Notes: generated from the letters alone by a model not told the origin. A stretch of DNA of 64,000 bases from VAZQ01 sp035293945 (GCA_035293945.1 DATGLV010000019.1:93701-157700), one strand, 5' to 3'; positions 19,835 to 28,582 are shown, counted from the stretch's first letter. A program made the numbers and translations.

Positions 19835-20161
19835 ATGGACAGGGGCGAATTCCTCATCCGCGCGCGGCTCGATGCCAAGGTGCTCGAGACATGGATCGAG
19901 GCTGGCTGGCTGATTCCGCGCGGGCACGGCGCGATGCGCGAATTTGCCGACGTCGACGTCGCTCGCGCCTGCCTGATCCTCGACCTGCGCACGCTTGGCG
20001 TGAACGACGAGGGAATTCCCATCGTGCTCGATCTCGTCGATCAGGTGCACGGGTTGCGCCGGATGTTCCGCGAGGTGCTGGCCGCGATGCAGGAGCCTTC
20101 GCGCGCCGATGACGATTTGGCCGCAACGTCGGGCGACCCCAATCGGGGACGGACGTACTGA
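19835..20161 (+). CDS. cbpM: CbpM chaperone modulator
   Basis: A 108-residue MerR-like helical protein that starts 4 bases after the cbpA stop, so it is almost certainly co-translated. The sequence starts DRGEFLIRARLDAKVLETWI, then EAGWLIPRG and ARACLILDLRTLGVNDEGIP, the typical CbpM/YccV-type winged-helix with a following helix pair (HGLRRMFREVLAAM). CbpM binds the J domain of CbpA and blocks its interaction with DnaK. It closes the chaperone operon. Confidence 0.88.
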   Translation: MDRGEFLIRARLDAKVLETWIEAGWLIPRGHGAMREFADVDVARACLILDLRTLGVNDEGIPIVLDLVDQVHGLRRMFREVLAAMQEPSRADDDLAATSGDPNRGRTY

Positions 20162-20589
20162 CCTCGCTGGGAGAGCGTGTGCGCTAACCGTCTTGAACTG
20201 CGCCGTGCTCCTTTTCCAGATCAGCCTGGGCCGGGCCAAGCTCGAAGGATTGCTGGCGCAGTTCGCGCTGATCCTGGTACGCTACACGGATCATCCTTTC
20301 CTTTTGGCGATGGTTCGCTCGGGGGCTGACGACCTCACTCCCTTCGTCGCTATGATGTTCCTGCAAGGCGACTGGTCTGTTGACGCAAATCCATCCGGAG
20401 TCGCCTTTCGGAGAGTCCAAGACGCTAGAGGAATTACGCGCGAACGGGCTACGACAGCGACCAAGGGCTAGTGCTCAGCAGGATTCGGCTCCGAAAGCAT
20501 TGAAATGCACGGCTTTCCGTCAAGTCGGGAGTGTGGGTTGGATTTAGGGAAAATTCCCCACATTTCTTTGATGGCGAGCACCTCAACAC
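20162..20589. other. Intergenic region after the chaperone operon
   Basis: About 430 bases between cbpM and the helicase remnant. Short frames exist on both strands, but none has recognisable motifs, and I do not support a gene here. Confidence 0.45.
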
Positions 20590-21205
20590 ATGCCTTCAAT
20601 GTTGTTTCATCTAGCGGTAGGGAGCTGGTTCGCCGAACGTTTCGCAGCCCCCACCATCGCGCAGGAAAAGGCTTGGCCGGCGATCCGGCAGGGCCGGCAT
20701 GTCGAAAGACTTTGGCGGGCTTCCTGGCGGCGATCGACGGTCTGGTGCGCCAAGGCTTCGAGGCTCGGCTCGAGGACGCAAAATATCTATGTCTCCCCGC
20801 TCAAGGCGCTCTCAAATGTATTCAGCAGAACCTGGAAGTGCCACTCACCGGCATCCAGGCGAGTTTGCGCGCGCGCGGCTTGCCGGAGATCGAGATCCGC
20901 ACCAGCGTGCGAACCCGCGACACGACGTCGCGCGATCGCGATAGTATGCGACGCAAGCCGCCGCACATCGTGGTCACGACGCCTGAGTCGCTCTATGTGC
21001 TACTCGGATGGGAATCCGGACGGGCGATGCTTGCCTCGACCCGCACCGTCATCGTCGATGAGATCCACGCGCTGGCGTCCAACAAGCGCGGCTCGCATGT
21101 TGCGGTTTCGCTCGAGCGCCTGGAGGCGCTCTGCGGAGGTCGCCTGCAGCGCATCGGCCTCTCAGCGACTCAGAAGCCGACGGAGGAAGTCGCACGTTCA
21201 GCAGT
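20590..21205 (+). pseudogene. Lhr-type DEAD/DEAH helicase remnant
   Basis: The translation follows a large Lhr-like ATP-dependent helicase N-terminus but jumps between frames at least three times: FAAPTIAQEKAWPAIRQGRH, KTLAGFLAAIDGLVRQGFEA, YVSPLKALSN, then IQQNLEVPLTGIQASLRARG, PHIVVTTPESLYVLLG, TVIVDEIHALASNKRGSH and IGLSATQKP. The P-loop is missing: GRHV is followed almost directly by KTLAGF, so the usual A-P-T-G-S-G is deleted. The DEIH box and motif III (SAT) remain. Real Lhr proteins exceed 800 residues; here the rest is lost at a junction near 21200. It is clearly dead. Confidence 0.85.
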
Positions 21206-21291
21206 TGCGCCCTTAGGGTCGGATTGTCCGCCCCCTGGGCCATCCGTTCGAAGTCAACGGGTCGCTGAAGGTACTCTGTGATTAGCTGCAT
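21190..21291 (-). pseudogene. N-terminal fragment of a small alpha-helical protein
   Basis: Starting at ATG 21291 the minus strand reads MQLITEYLQRPVDFERMA and then QGADNPTLRAQLL, a pattern like the many 60-70-residue helical proteins of Bradyrhizobium in which a DFERMA-type segment is followed by a K/A-rich helix. It runs directly into the helicase remnant, so only ~34 codons survive. The function of the parent family is unknown. Low confidence. Confidence 0.4.
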
Positions 21292-21536
21292 GGAAGAAAC
21301 GCCGCGCCCCCACCGGATACTTTCCGACGGGCTTGCAACTTTCAATGCACTTCGAGTTCCAAAGGGGACCCCCCTCATTTTAAAAAGAGACCAGCGACCA
21401 TGGAAAGGGGCCAGTACCCCATTCGGCGACGTTACACTTGCCGTACCTAGGCCGCGACAGGCCGCGCACAATTTTGTTAGAGTTCCCGGAACGCAAGGTC
21501 TTGTTCTGGATTGATTCGTTCTCAGGGATTCGCTCA

Positions 21537-21737
21537 ATGCCTGATCGCGAGAAATACAGACAAAAAGCGCTGGATTGCACGGCAGCGGCCGAGAACATGC
21601 GCGACCCGCAAGAGCGGGCCTCTATGCTGGCAATCGCCAAGCTCTTCATGAAGCTCGCAGACCGTGTTGGCCTTCGTCATGACCGCGCCACGGCCCACCG
21701 CCCTACGGGCGATCTGCCGGTCGAGAAGGACAGCTAG
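21537..21737 (+). CDS. 66-residue MPDREKYR family protein, copy 1
   Basis: A short soluble helical protein that begins MPDREKYRQKALDC and continues RDPQERASMLAIAKLFMKLA, ending KDS. Two more genes of exactly 66 codons with the same pattern lie at 26076 and 26832 on the opposite strand. The common core is MPDRE-YR--A-DC---AE--RDPQ-RA-ML-IA--FM--AD-VG-RH-RATAHR--GD. No signal peptide or known domain is present. The conserved Cys and the RATAHR box are the most distinctive positions. Function unknown. Confidence 0.7.
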   Translation: MPDREKYRQKALDCTAAAENMRDPQERASMLAIAKLFMKLADRVGLRHDRATAHRPTGDLPVEKDS

Positions 21738-21900
21738 TTGTTGTTCTTCTTCGGCTGCTGCACCACCTTGTCGAAGTGCTTGGGATCGTCCGAGGCCCCG
21801 ACCTTGCGAATATCATCAAGCTGATCCAAATAGAGGGGGAAGGCACGATCGTGCTCGTCGGCTTGGTCCGATGTTGCTGGAAATGACTTGTCTGCGCATC
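21734..21900 (-). pseudogene. C-terminal remnant of an unknown gene
   Basis: The minus frame upstream of the TAG at 21734-21736 reads SFPATSDQADEHDRAFPLYL, then DQLDDIRKVGASDDPKHFDK, and ends VVQQPKKNNN. The composition looks coding, but the frame has no start codon and is closed by TGA near 21900. It overlaps the end of the 66-residue gene on the other strand by three bases. It looks like the 3' end of a lost gene. I cannot name the family. Confidence 0.4.
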
Positions 21901-22085
21901 AGATCGCGGCTGAGCTTGCGACGCGACAAATTCCGACCGCGAATGCTGCCCCGTCTCGCATTCACGGCACGGTTGGGCCTTGCACCATCGGGAAGAGCGT
22001 CTCCTCGGGCTGCATCCAAATGATTAACCAAGATCGGCACGAAGCCAAAAAGCAGCAGCAGGACCAGCAACAGCATGTGAAGTAA
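21888..22085 (+). pseudogene. L,D-transpeptidase (YkuD) catalytic-domain remnant
   Basis: The 65-codon frame contains SRIHGTVGPCTIGKSVSSGC followed by IQMINQD. This matches the end of the YkuD fold: the conserved His (IHG) and the catalytic S-x-G-C-I/V-R/Q-M with N-x-D. The rest of the domain and the signal peptide are absent, and the sequence ends in a Q-rich tail (KKQQQDQQQ) unrelated to the family. It is a fragment of a peptidoglycan cross-linking enzyme, not a working gene. Confidence 0.65.
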
Positions 22086-22330
22086 CCGTTGGCGCAAGAT
22101 TAACCAGTGGGTAAGCACATCCAGGCAACATGAACGCCTCTTGTAGGTCTTGCGTCGAGAGAGAGGGAAAGAGGGGCTCCGAAACCTGGACAGTCCGGGG
22201 CCCCTCCTATTTCGGATAGCGCTAGCGCGCGCCAAAATGTTGGCCAATGGTAGCAGCCTGGATTTGAGTTCGCGCAGTCGCAACCCGATCAACCGCGGTT
22301 GCCTGAGAAGCACTTTGTGTGATTTGAGGC

Positions 22331-22801
22331 ATGTCGGGTACAGAAAATAGGAAATCGGTTCGTCACGACATCGACCTCGTCGTAGAGCTAGAGTTTGCAG
22401 ACGAGTCCACCATCCGCTGCTATTTGGCAGATGTTTCCCAAGGCGGGGCACGCCTCAAAGTCCGCGAGCCCGACAGCCTGCCCGACCAGTTCATGTTGCA
22501 GATGTCCGGCCGAGTACGACGGTACTGCCGGGTCGTATGGCGTTCGTCCGATCAGGTCGGAATAGAGTTCTTAGCGGCACCTCAGCCGCTAAGCTCCCGC
22601 GCCTCAAGAAACCCAGTTTTGATCAAGTGTCCGAAGACCGGCAAGAACATACCGACCGGGTTACTTCTGACCGTTCCCGATGATCTCGCCAAGATCACGA
22701 GCGTGCGGCGCTTTACACAATGCTCCTGGTGCAAGCATGTCCACGGTTGGACGCCGAAGGAAGCGTTTCTGCAAGTAGCACCGACGACCACCGACGCCTG
22801 A
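22331..22801 (+). CDS. PilZ-domain protein with a C-terminal Cys-rich segment
   Basis: A 156-residue protein. The N-terminal half is a PilZ domain: ENRKSVRHDIDLVVELEF supplies the R-x3-R c-di-GMP motif, and DVSQGGARLKV the D/N-x-S-x-x-G motif, so ligand binding is likely. The second half (ending near KCPKTGKNIPTGLLL, FTQCSWCKHVHGWTPKEAF) has spaced cysteines (C-P-K-T-G-K and C-x2-C) that resemble a small zinc ribbon. It lies 55 bases from the convergent GGDEF-EAL gene that makes or degrades c-di-GMP, a plausible functional pair. Confidence 0.85.
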   Translation: MSGTENRKSVRHDIDLVVELEFADESTIRCYLADVSQGGARLKVREPDSLPDQFMLQMSGRVRRYCRVVWRSSDQVGIEFLAAPQPLSSRASRNPVLIKCPKTGKNIPTGLLLTVPDDLAKITSVRRFTQCSWCKHVHGWTPKEAFLQVAPTTTDA

Positions 22802-22855
22802 AAGTGACCGTTGGGGCAAAACTTCGGCTGGAAGGCCTCATGAAGAGAGCCCAGC

Positions 22856-25135
22856 CTAGGAGACTGCGCGCAGTTGTTTATAAAACTCTGCAAGCTGATC
22901 CGCCGGCCTTGGGCGGCTGAACAAATTACCTTGAGCTTGCGAGCACCCCGCGGCCCGCAGCGCTATAAGCTGTTCCTCGGTTTCTACGCCCTCAGCAACG
23001 ACTTTCATTTCAAGGCTACGTGCCAGGTTTATGATCGAGTTGACGATGACAGCGCAGTCCGGACGATCGATCATTGCCGAAATGAAGGATCGATCAATCT
23101 TGACCTTGTCAAAAGCGAACGAGGAAAGATAAGTCAGCGATGAATATCCGGTACCAAAGTCATCAAGAACAATCTTGGCGCCGAACTCCTTGAGATCACG
23201 CAAAAGTCGCACGTTGCTTTCGGTGCGCCCCAGCAGGATCGACTCCGTGATTTCCAGTTCCAGGCGTGCAGCGGGGAAGCCCGTCGCCGCCAGAGCACCG
23301 GACACTGCTTTGCTTAAATCTCCCTTTCCAAATTGCGCCGACGATAGATTGACCGCAAGGCTGATGTAATGGGGCCACGATTTCGCGTCTCGGCATGCGG
23401 TACACAGCACCCATTCGCCAATTGGCGAGATCAGCCCGGTCTCTTCCGCAATTGCGATGAATTCGTCTGGTGGAACCAGTCCTTGCGATCCACGTCGCCA
23501 ACGCAGCAGCGCTTCCATGCCGATGCATCGTTGGGTCGCGATGTTGAATATCGGTTGATAGTGCAGCTCGAACTCATTCTTTTGAAGCGCCTGCCGCAGG
23601 TCGCTCTGAAGATCCCGTCGCAATCGTGACCTTGTCTCCATGCTCGGTTCAAACACACAGTAGCGGTCCCGGCCCGAGAGTTTCGATTGATAAAGCGCAA
23701 GATCGGCATTGCCGAGGATCTCCTCGGAAGTTCTTCCCTGTGAAGGCGCGATCGCGATCCCGATGCTGGTGCTGATCGATATCTCGCGGCCGCCGAGGTC
23801 ATAAGGTTCGGATAGGGTTTCGATGAGATCGGCGGCGAGCGCCGTAGCGTCCCTTCCCTGGTCGATGAGGGGGCGCTGCAATATGGCGAACTCGTCGCCG
23901 CCAAGCCTTGCCACGATGTCATCGTGACGAAGAAGAAAGCGCAAGCGGACCGAGACAGCTCGCAACAACGAATCTCCTGCGCCATGGCCAAGAGTGTCAT
24001 TGACAAGCTTGAAGCCGTCGAGATCGAGCATGAAGACGGAGAACTGAGAGCCCCTCTCGATCCATTCATTCAGACTTTCCAACAGGAATGCGCGATTGGG
24101 CAGGCCGGTCAGACCGTCGTGGCTGGCCATGTGCGCGAAACGCACATTTTGCGACCGTAACTGCTTGCTCGCGCGCTCGAGTCTTGTTCGATCGCGAAGG
24201 CTCAAGCCGATGACAATCATGATTAGCAACGTCAGGCCCGAGGCGACGACATTGTAATAAGAGCGTTTCGCATTTACTGCAGCAAACAGCTCCTTGGCTC
24301 CCAGACCAACAGCGACGACGAGGGGAAAACCTTGCAGCACCCGATAGAACACGAGACGGTCGACACCGTCACTTCTTCCGCTTTTAGTCTTATACCATCC
24401 CGCGGGCTTTATGAGTGCCTGGGCCAGCAGCGTGCTTCCGGCGAGATTGCTTCCAACGTACGCAAGCCGTTCGCTTTTTGCGCTCCCGATTGCGCGCAAG
24501 ATGCCATCGGTTCCGACAACCCGAACTGTGCCCTCTCGACCAATGTCGATCGAATTGTAGAACGTCGTGAAATGATCGGGGTCCACTGAGATCACCACGA
24601 CCCCAGCGAACGAGCCATCGAGTGCGGAAATTCGGCGCGAAAGCTGAATGGTCTTTCGTTGAGTTACGCGGCCAACCAACGGCTTGCTGATAAACAGCTT
24701 ATCGTCAGGCGCATCGATATGAACTCGGAAATGTTCTCTGTCACTGAGATCGAGTGGCCCAGGGTGCGGGTCAGCCGTCGTCGATCTCATGAAACCGTCG
24801 GGCCCAATGAGAACGATCTGGAACGCCGGATCGGAGAGTGGATGCTCTTGATTGGCCCACTCTGTAAGGTCGAATTTTTCGGGATCTCGCTGAAACGCGT
24901 TGCGGACAACTTGCAGGGTGTGGTCCACATCTGACAGGGTCGCTACCAGGTGTTCTTCAAAAGCTCTCGAAAGGTTGCTGGCGTGCTGGATCGCGTCCTG
25001 CTGAACCGTTGCAAGCTCGGATTTCATATGGAAGTCGAAGCCGAGCCAGACGAGGGCAATCATCGCCAGGCCGAGATAGGTCGCGCCCTGGTTAACAACC
25101 GGCAACCATGGTCTCGGGCGGGTGCTTTTTTTCAA
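22856..25135 (-). CDS. Membrane-bound GGDEF-EAL c-di-GMP enzyme
   Basis: A 759-residue protein. It has a transmembrane helix (~17-35), a periplasmic Cache-like sensor (~40-285), and a second helix (VVASGLTLLIMIVIGLSLRD, ~300-320). The GGDEF domain has ARLGGDEFAIL near 412. The EAL domain has EALLRW near 542, ELEITESILL, and DDFGTGYSSLTYL near 662. Both active sites appear intact, so diguanylate cyclase and phosphodiesterase activity are both possible; dual proteins often work in one direction in vivo. The sensor opens with LSRAFEEHLVATLSDVDHTL, typical of these rhizobial proteins. It is convergent with the PilZ gene. Confidence 0.92.
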   Translation of the reverse strand: MKKSTRPRPWLPVVNQGATYLGLAMIALVWLGFDFHMKSELATVQQDAIQHASNLSRAFEEHLVATLSDVDHTLQVVRNAFQRDPEKFDLTEWANQEHPLSDPAFQIVLIGPDGFMRSTTADPHPGPLDLSDREHFRVHIDAPDDKLFISKPLVGRVTQRKTIQLSRRISALDGSFAGVVVISVDPDHFTTFYNSIDIGREGTVRVVGTDGILRAIGSAKSERLAYVGSNLAGSTLLAQALIKPAGWYKTKSGRSDGVDRLVFYRVLQGFPLVVAVGLGAKELFAAVNAKRSYYNVVASGLTLLIMIVIGLSLRDRTRLERASKQLRSQNVRFAHMASHDGLTGLPNRAFLLESLNEWIERGSQFSVFMLDLDGFKLVNDTLGHGAGDSLLRAVSVRLRFLLRHDDIVARLGGDEFAILQRPLIDQGRDATALAADLIETLSEPYDLGGREISISTSIGIAIAPSQGRTSEEILGNADLALYQSKLSGRDRYCVFEPSMETRSRLRRDLQSDLRQALQKNEFELHYQPIFNIATQRCIGMEALLRWRRGSQGLVPPDEFIAIAEETGLISPIGEWVLCTACRDAKSWPHYISLAVNLSSAQFGKGDLSKAVSGALAATGFPAARLELEITESILLGRTESNVRLLRDLKEFGAKIVLDDFGTGYSSLTYLSSFAFDKVKIDRSFISAMIDRPDCAVIVNSIINLARSLEMKVVAEGVETEEQLIALRAAGCSQAQGNLFSRPRPADQLAEFYKQLRAVS

Positions 25136-25513
25136 CTGTCGACCTCGGTGCGGGGCCGACTTGGCGCAATCTTGAACGAGGGCCCATTCGAACTTGCAGC
25201 TTCAGCGTTATGGAACGCTGAAACCTCAGAGTGCCTGATCTCGTAAAATTATTTATGATTAATCGATCGTGGCATAATGGAAGATTTGTGCGCCTGTTTT
25301 CCGGAACGGACTATCTCTGGGGAGTCGACTCCGAAGGGCCCGCCCTGGTTGCGACAGGAAGCACCCAAAATCATCAGCAGCGCTCTGATTGCCGCGGCCG
25401 CCCGGAATCATCATTGTTCCCCAACAGCGGAAATTAATTGGCGCGAGCGAGGAACTGCCGTCCAGGGATACGTAGCGTCAGACGGCGGTACGAAACATTG
25501 AGGTGAGAGACCT
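25136..25513. other. Intergenic region
   Basis: About 380 bases upstream of the GGDEF-EAL gene. It is AT-richer near 25240-25280 (likely promoter area). No supported gene was seen. Confidence 0.45.
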
Positions 25514-25750
25514 TCACCCGACGCTATTCTCCACCGAGTCATTCGTAATTCTCGCGGCGCGCTGCTCATAGTCCTTCGCCATGCGAAGCAGCTCCGTCAC
25601 GAGCTGGGGCGTGCTCGCCGCGCTCGCCTGCTTCAGACACGTGTCGGCCAGCTCGATCAATCTCTGGCGCTGAACGTTGCTTCTGCTCGTGTGGGGACGC
25701 ACCTCACCAACATTTGTGCTCACTGCTCCTAGTGAAGCACCGTCTAACAA
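25514..25750 (-). CDS. Small helical protein, ~78 aa
   Basis: A short frame whose core is RQRLIELADTCLKQASAAST followed by LVTELLRMAKDYEQRAARI. This two-helix pattern (L-x-x-A-D-x-C, then L-x-x-M-A-x-x-Y-x-x-R-A) is common among short hypothetical proteins of Bradyrhizobium. It resembles, without being homologous at full length, the 66-residue proteins nearby. The true start is uncertain. Function unknown. Confidence 0.55.
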   Translation of the reverse strand: MLDGASLGAVSTNVGEVRPHTSRSNVQRQRLIELADTCLKQASAASTPQLVTELLRMAKDYEQRAARITNDSVENSVG

Positions 25751-25846
25751 AGTCTTACTCGGTGAATTACAAGCCGAGGCTTCCGCATCGACTGGGCCAA
25801 ATCTGACCGAAGCGAATCAGGGAAGCTCCAACAGGCTGAGCTTTTC

Positions 25847-26014
25847 TCACACAAATCCCGGCGACACTAGCGACTTGTAGCGCTCCATGTCCTCCACAAG
25901 AAAGCTGTTGGCGATGACAAACGCTCGAATGGTGTCGCGCGGATCGCCTTCACATGCAGCAATCGCCACGTCCACGACAACATCGATGTCTCTGCCGCGG
26001 ACACGCTCACCGAC
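25847..26014 (-). pseudogene. 3' fragment of a small hypothetical gene
   Basis: The minus frame reads RGRDIDVVVDVAIAACEGDP, then RDTIRAFVIANSFLVEDMER, and ends in TGA at 25847. The AIAACEGDPRDTIRA-FVIAN pattern looks like a known rhizobial small-protein type, but the frame begins right after a TAA at 26015-26017 and has no ATG; only an internal GTG could start it. It lies immediately downstream of copy 3 of the 66-residue family. Probably a truncated gene. Confidence 0.45.
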
Positions 26015-26075
26015 TTAATACAGGCCCCCTTGACGATGGCGGGCTCGGCCAATCGCGGGCCCAGCGCTGGTGGGC

Positions 26076-26276
26076 TCAGCTGTCGTTTTCGGGGCGCGCG
26101 TCGCCGGCTGGCCGGTGCGCGGTTGCGCGCTTGTGACGGGCCCCTACGTGATCGGCCATCCTCATGAAGGCCTGGGCGATTACCAGCATGGCGGCGCGCT
26201 CTTGCGGGTCGCGGATGTGCTCCGCTGTCGGGACGCAATCATGCGCTCGTTGCCGGTACTTCTCCCGGTCTGGCAT
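26076..26276 (-). CDS. 66-residue MPDREKYR family protein, copy 3
   Basis: Starts MPDREKYRQRAHDCVPTAEH and continues RDPQERAAMLVIAQAFMRMA, ending ENDS. It is identical in length (66 residues) to the copies at 21537 and 26832 and shares the RATAHR-x-x-GD tail. An in-frame ATG three codons upstream is a possible alternative start, but alignment with the other two copies supports 26276. Unknown function. Confidence 0.65.
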   Translation of the reverse strand: MPDREKYRQRAHDCVPTAEHIRDPQERAAMLVIAQAFMRMADHVGARHKRATAHRPAGDARPENDS

Positions 26277-26451
26277 AGTTTGCACCTGTTCGGTCTATCA
26301 ACGGAGGACGAGAAGCGGCGTCCCGAAACTCAGGAATTTTCGTAAGGATGCATACCGTTCGACTGCTCGCTCGCGGTAACTCCGTGACCAGACTGCCCAC
26401 CGAATGACATAAAGCGAGGCAATTTGAAGTTGGTCTAGGAGGGAAGCGACA

Positions 26452-26835
26452 GTGGCGAAGAAAGTCGAGCCAGTCGACAAAGTGGTCGGCCAGAACATTC
26501 GCATCTTCCGCAGCGCGAAGGGAATTTCTCAGAGCGAGCTGGGCAAAGCTATCGGTGTGACATTCCAGCAGGTCCAGAAATACGAGAGCGGTGCCAATCG
26601 CGTCGGATCGAGCCGGCTCGCCAAGATCGCGAAGGCACTGAACACCCCAATTAGTTCCCTGTTCGACAACTCGGCTACGAGCCTTGAAGGCCGGGTCTCA
26701 GGGTCGATGGTGACCGATCTACTGATCACTCCCGACGCAGTCAGAATGCTGAGGGCCTTTGCAAAGCTTCCGAACGATCATTTGCGCCGGAGCATCCTGG
26801 CGCTCACGGAGACGCTCGCCAAGAATCAAGGTTAG
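26452..26835 (+). CDS. XRE-family helix-turn-helix regulator
   Basis: A 127-residue protein that starts at a GTG. Residues ~12-70 are a Cro/C1-type HTH: VGQNIRIFRSAKGISQSELG, then KAIGVTFQQVQKYESGANRV and SSRLAKIAKALNTPI. The C-terminal half (LLITPDAVRMLRAFAKLPND) is a helical tail, as in rhizobial SinR/PraR-like regulators. PraR-type proteins repress quorum-sensing and surface genes, but the target here is unknown. It converges with copy 2 of the 66-residue gene, the stops being 4 bases apart and overlapping. Confidence 0.88.
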   Translation: MAKKVEPVDKVVGQNIRIFRSAKGISQSELGKAIGVTFQQVQKYESGANRVGSSRLAKIAKALNTPISSLFDNSATSLEGRVSGSMVTDLLITPDAVRMLRAFAKLPNDHLRRSILALTETLAKNQG

Positions 26836-27032
26836 CTATCGTTCTCGGGGTGCTCGTCGCCAGCAGAACGATGGGCTGTAGCACGGTTGTGGCGAGCGCC
26901 GACGTAGTCGGCCATCTTCATGAACAGTTTGGCGATAGCCAACATGGCGGCGCGCTGTTGTGGGTCGCGGATACTCTCCGCTGCTGCGACGCAGTCTTGC
27001 GCCCGGTTTCTGTAATTCTCTCGGTCTGGCAT
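26832..27032 (-). CDS. 66-residue MPDREKYR family protein, copy 2
   Basis: Starts MPDRENYRNRAQDCVAAAES and continues RDPQQRAAMLAIAKLFMKMA, ending ENDS. It has the same length and the same spaced residues as the copies at 21537 and 26076. A longer frame reaches upstream to 27173, but the homology begins at 27032. Unknown function. Confidence 0.7.
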   Translation of the reverse strand: MPDRENYRNRAQDCVAAAESIRDPQQRAAMLAIAKLFMKMADYVGARHNRATAHRSAGDEHPENDS

Positions 27033-27556
27033 AGGGCTTCCGTGCTCCGCGAACCAATAAGCCTGCGTCGGACACTCGCCTATTTTGGGCGGTCGGGCTG
27101 GAAGCGCTGAATGCGCTCCGTCAGCTCGTAGCTGCGGGCTAGGAATAGCCAACGTCTCTCCATCGTGAGCCAATCATCCCGCAACCCGGGGGCTTGCGAT
27201 GTCATCCTAGAGGGGCGAGCGCGAAATCGGCGAGGTCCGCAAAGGGTAGTACCCAGAAGGGCTCATCTTGAGCAATTCGGGTCCGGTCCCGGGCCGAAAC
27301 CAACTGTGATGATGGGACTGCGCTTACGGCAGATTCGGGCCACAAGCAGTCATGCGGTATCCATCGATTCGGGCCTTCTGTTGCATGCTAAAGTAGTGTA
27401 GATTTGTTGTAGAGCTACCCAGCGGGACGTGCCGAGGTCCGGGGCAAAGGGGTAGCGAGCATGCCGTCGGCGGGCTGCAGTCCAACATCAACTGACATCG
27501 GTCTTGCTGGCAGCCGCAGCACGAGCGAACATGCTCGATTCCATAGGAGGCTATCA
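27033..27556. other. Intergenic region
   Basis: About 520 bases with no supported gene. An AGGAGG ribosome-binding site for the next gene lies at its end (27544-27549). Confidence 0.45.
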
Positions 27557-28048
27557 ATGAACCAGCGCAGCATTCTCACTATCGCGACAACAGTAGTATT
27601 GCTCGGAGTTATGAAGCCAACACACGCGGAAGAAGTGCTCAAATATCGACAGATACTGCATACAACGGCGGCGTTATCCCAAGATGTTGGCGATGCAGAT
27701 GGACATGCAGTGACGGTTTTTCGCTTTTCCGGACTGGCTTCGCTTTCCGACGGAACCGTCGGCACGGCAACTGGGGTCGGAACGAATGACTACATCAAGG
27801 GTGCCGGGTCAAACGCGGCATACTTCAGCCTTACACTTAAAGATGGCTCTGTTCTCTGGTTCAAATCCGTCGGAACGGCCAAAATGGACGGGACGACCGC
27901 TTTGATTGAAGGAACTGCGACCGTTCTGGGCGGCAAGGGACGATTCGAAGGCGCGAAAGGAGAGGGCACGGTCACGGGTGCGCGGCTTGTGCCGTTGGCG
28001 GCCGGCGCCGACCTTTATTTGGATGTTGCGCTCAACGTCAAGAAGTAG
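27557..28048 (+). CDS. Secreted beta-rich hypothetical protein
   Basis: A 163-residue protein with a Sec signal (ILTIATTVVLLGVMKPTHA, cleavage near HA-EE). The mature part is Gly/Thr-rich with alternating strands (GSNAAYFSLTLKDGSVLWF, ALIEGTATVLGGKGRFEGAK, then GEGTVTGARLVPL). The GTATVLGGKGRFEGAKGEG segment is like the barrel of allene-oxide-cyclase/dirigent-type or DUF3224-like proteins. The start is chosen from CATAGGAGGCTATCA before the ATG. The next two genes are also small exported proteins in the same direction, a likely operon. Function unknown. Confidence 0.7.
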   Translation: MNQRSILTIATTVVLLGVMKPTHAEEVLKYRQILHTTAALSQDVGDADGHAVTVFRFSGLASLSDGTVGTATGVGTNDYIKGAGSNAAYFSLTLKDGSVLWFKSVGTAKMDGTTALIEGTATVLGGKGRFEGAKGEGTVTGARLVPLAAGADLYLDVALNVKK

Positions 28049-28130
28049 CTTGCGCCTGTCATCACTCATCACATCGGACTTTTTGAAATCCACCTTCGCG
28101 CCTCACAACCACAACCCAAGGAGCAGATTA

Positions 28131-28550
28131 ATGAACCCAAAGTTTTGCCTACTTGCCTTTACCGTCGCGATTGGCCTGGCGCTGCCGGCAGCAGCTCAGC
28201 AATCGAACTCGCTGCATCGCTACGTGACCCTCTTCAAATTCACCGATCAAGCGGTCAAGAATCTGACCGACAACCCGCAGGATCGCACGGCTGCGGTCTC
28301 CAAGACGGCTGAGCAGTTCGGCGGCAAACTGGAAAGCCTCTTGCTGTTTCCCAACAGCGGCGAATTCGATGGGCTAGCCCTCATGCAAATGCCCAGCGAT
28401 GCTGCCATGGAGGAGGTCAATCTCGTTATTCGCTCAAGCGGAAGCTTCGCGAGATTGCAGGTTACTCCAGTCTTCACGCCCGCCGAGTTCAAGACGCTGT
28501 TGGAGGGGGCCAAGCAAGGCACGGCGAGCTACGCGCCGCCGGGCAAGTGA
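28131..28550 (+). CDS. Exported GYD-domain protein
   Basis: A 139-residue protein with a signal peptide (LLAFTVAIGLALPAAAQQ) and a GYD-type ferredoxin-like domain: HRYVTLFKFTDQAVKNLTDN, then KTAEQFGGKLESLLLFPNSG and EFDGLALMQMPSDAAM. GYD domains are small alpha/beta folds of unknown function related to dimeric alpha-beta barrels. The first ATG after an AAGGAGCAG-type site was chosen, in line with the signal peptide. Confidence 0.8.
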   Translation: MNPKFCLLAFTVAIGLALPAAAQQSNSLHRYVTLFKFTDQAVKNLTDNPQDRTAAVSKTAEQFGGKLESLLLFPNSGEFDGLALMQMPSDAAMEEVNLVIRSSGSFARLQVTPVFTPAEFKTLLEGAKQGTASYAPPGK

Positions 28551-28582
28551 TAGCAGCCTAACTCAAACAGGGAGAAGGACCA

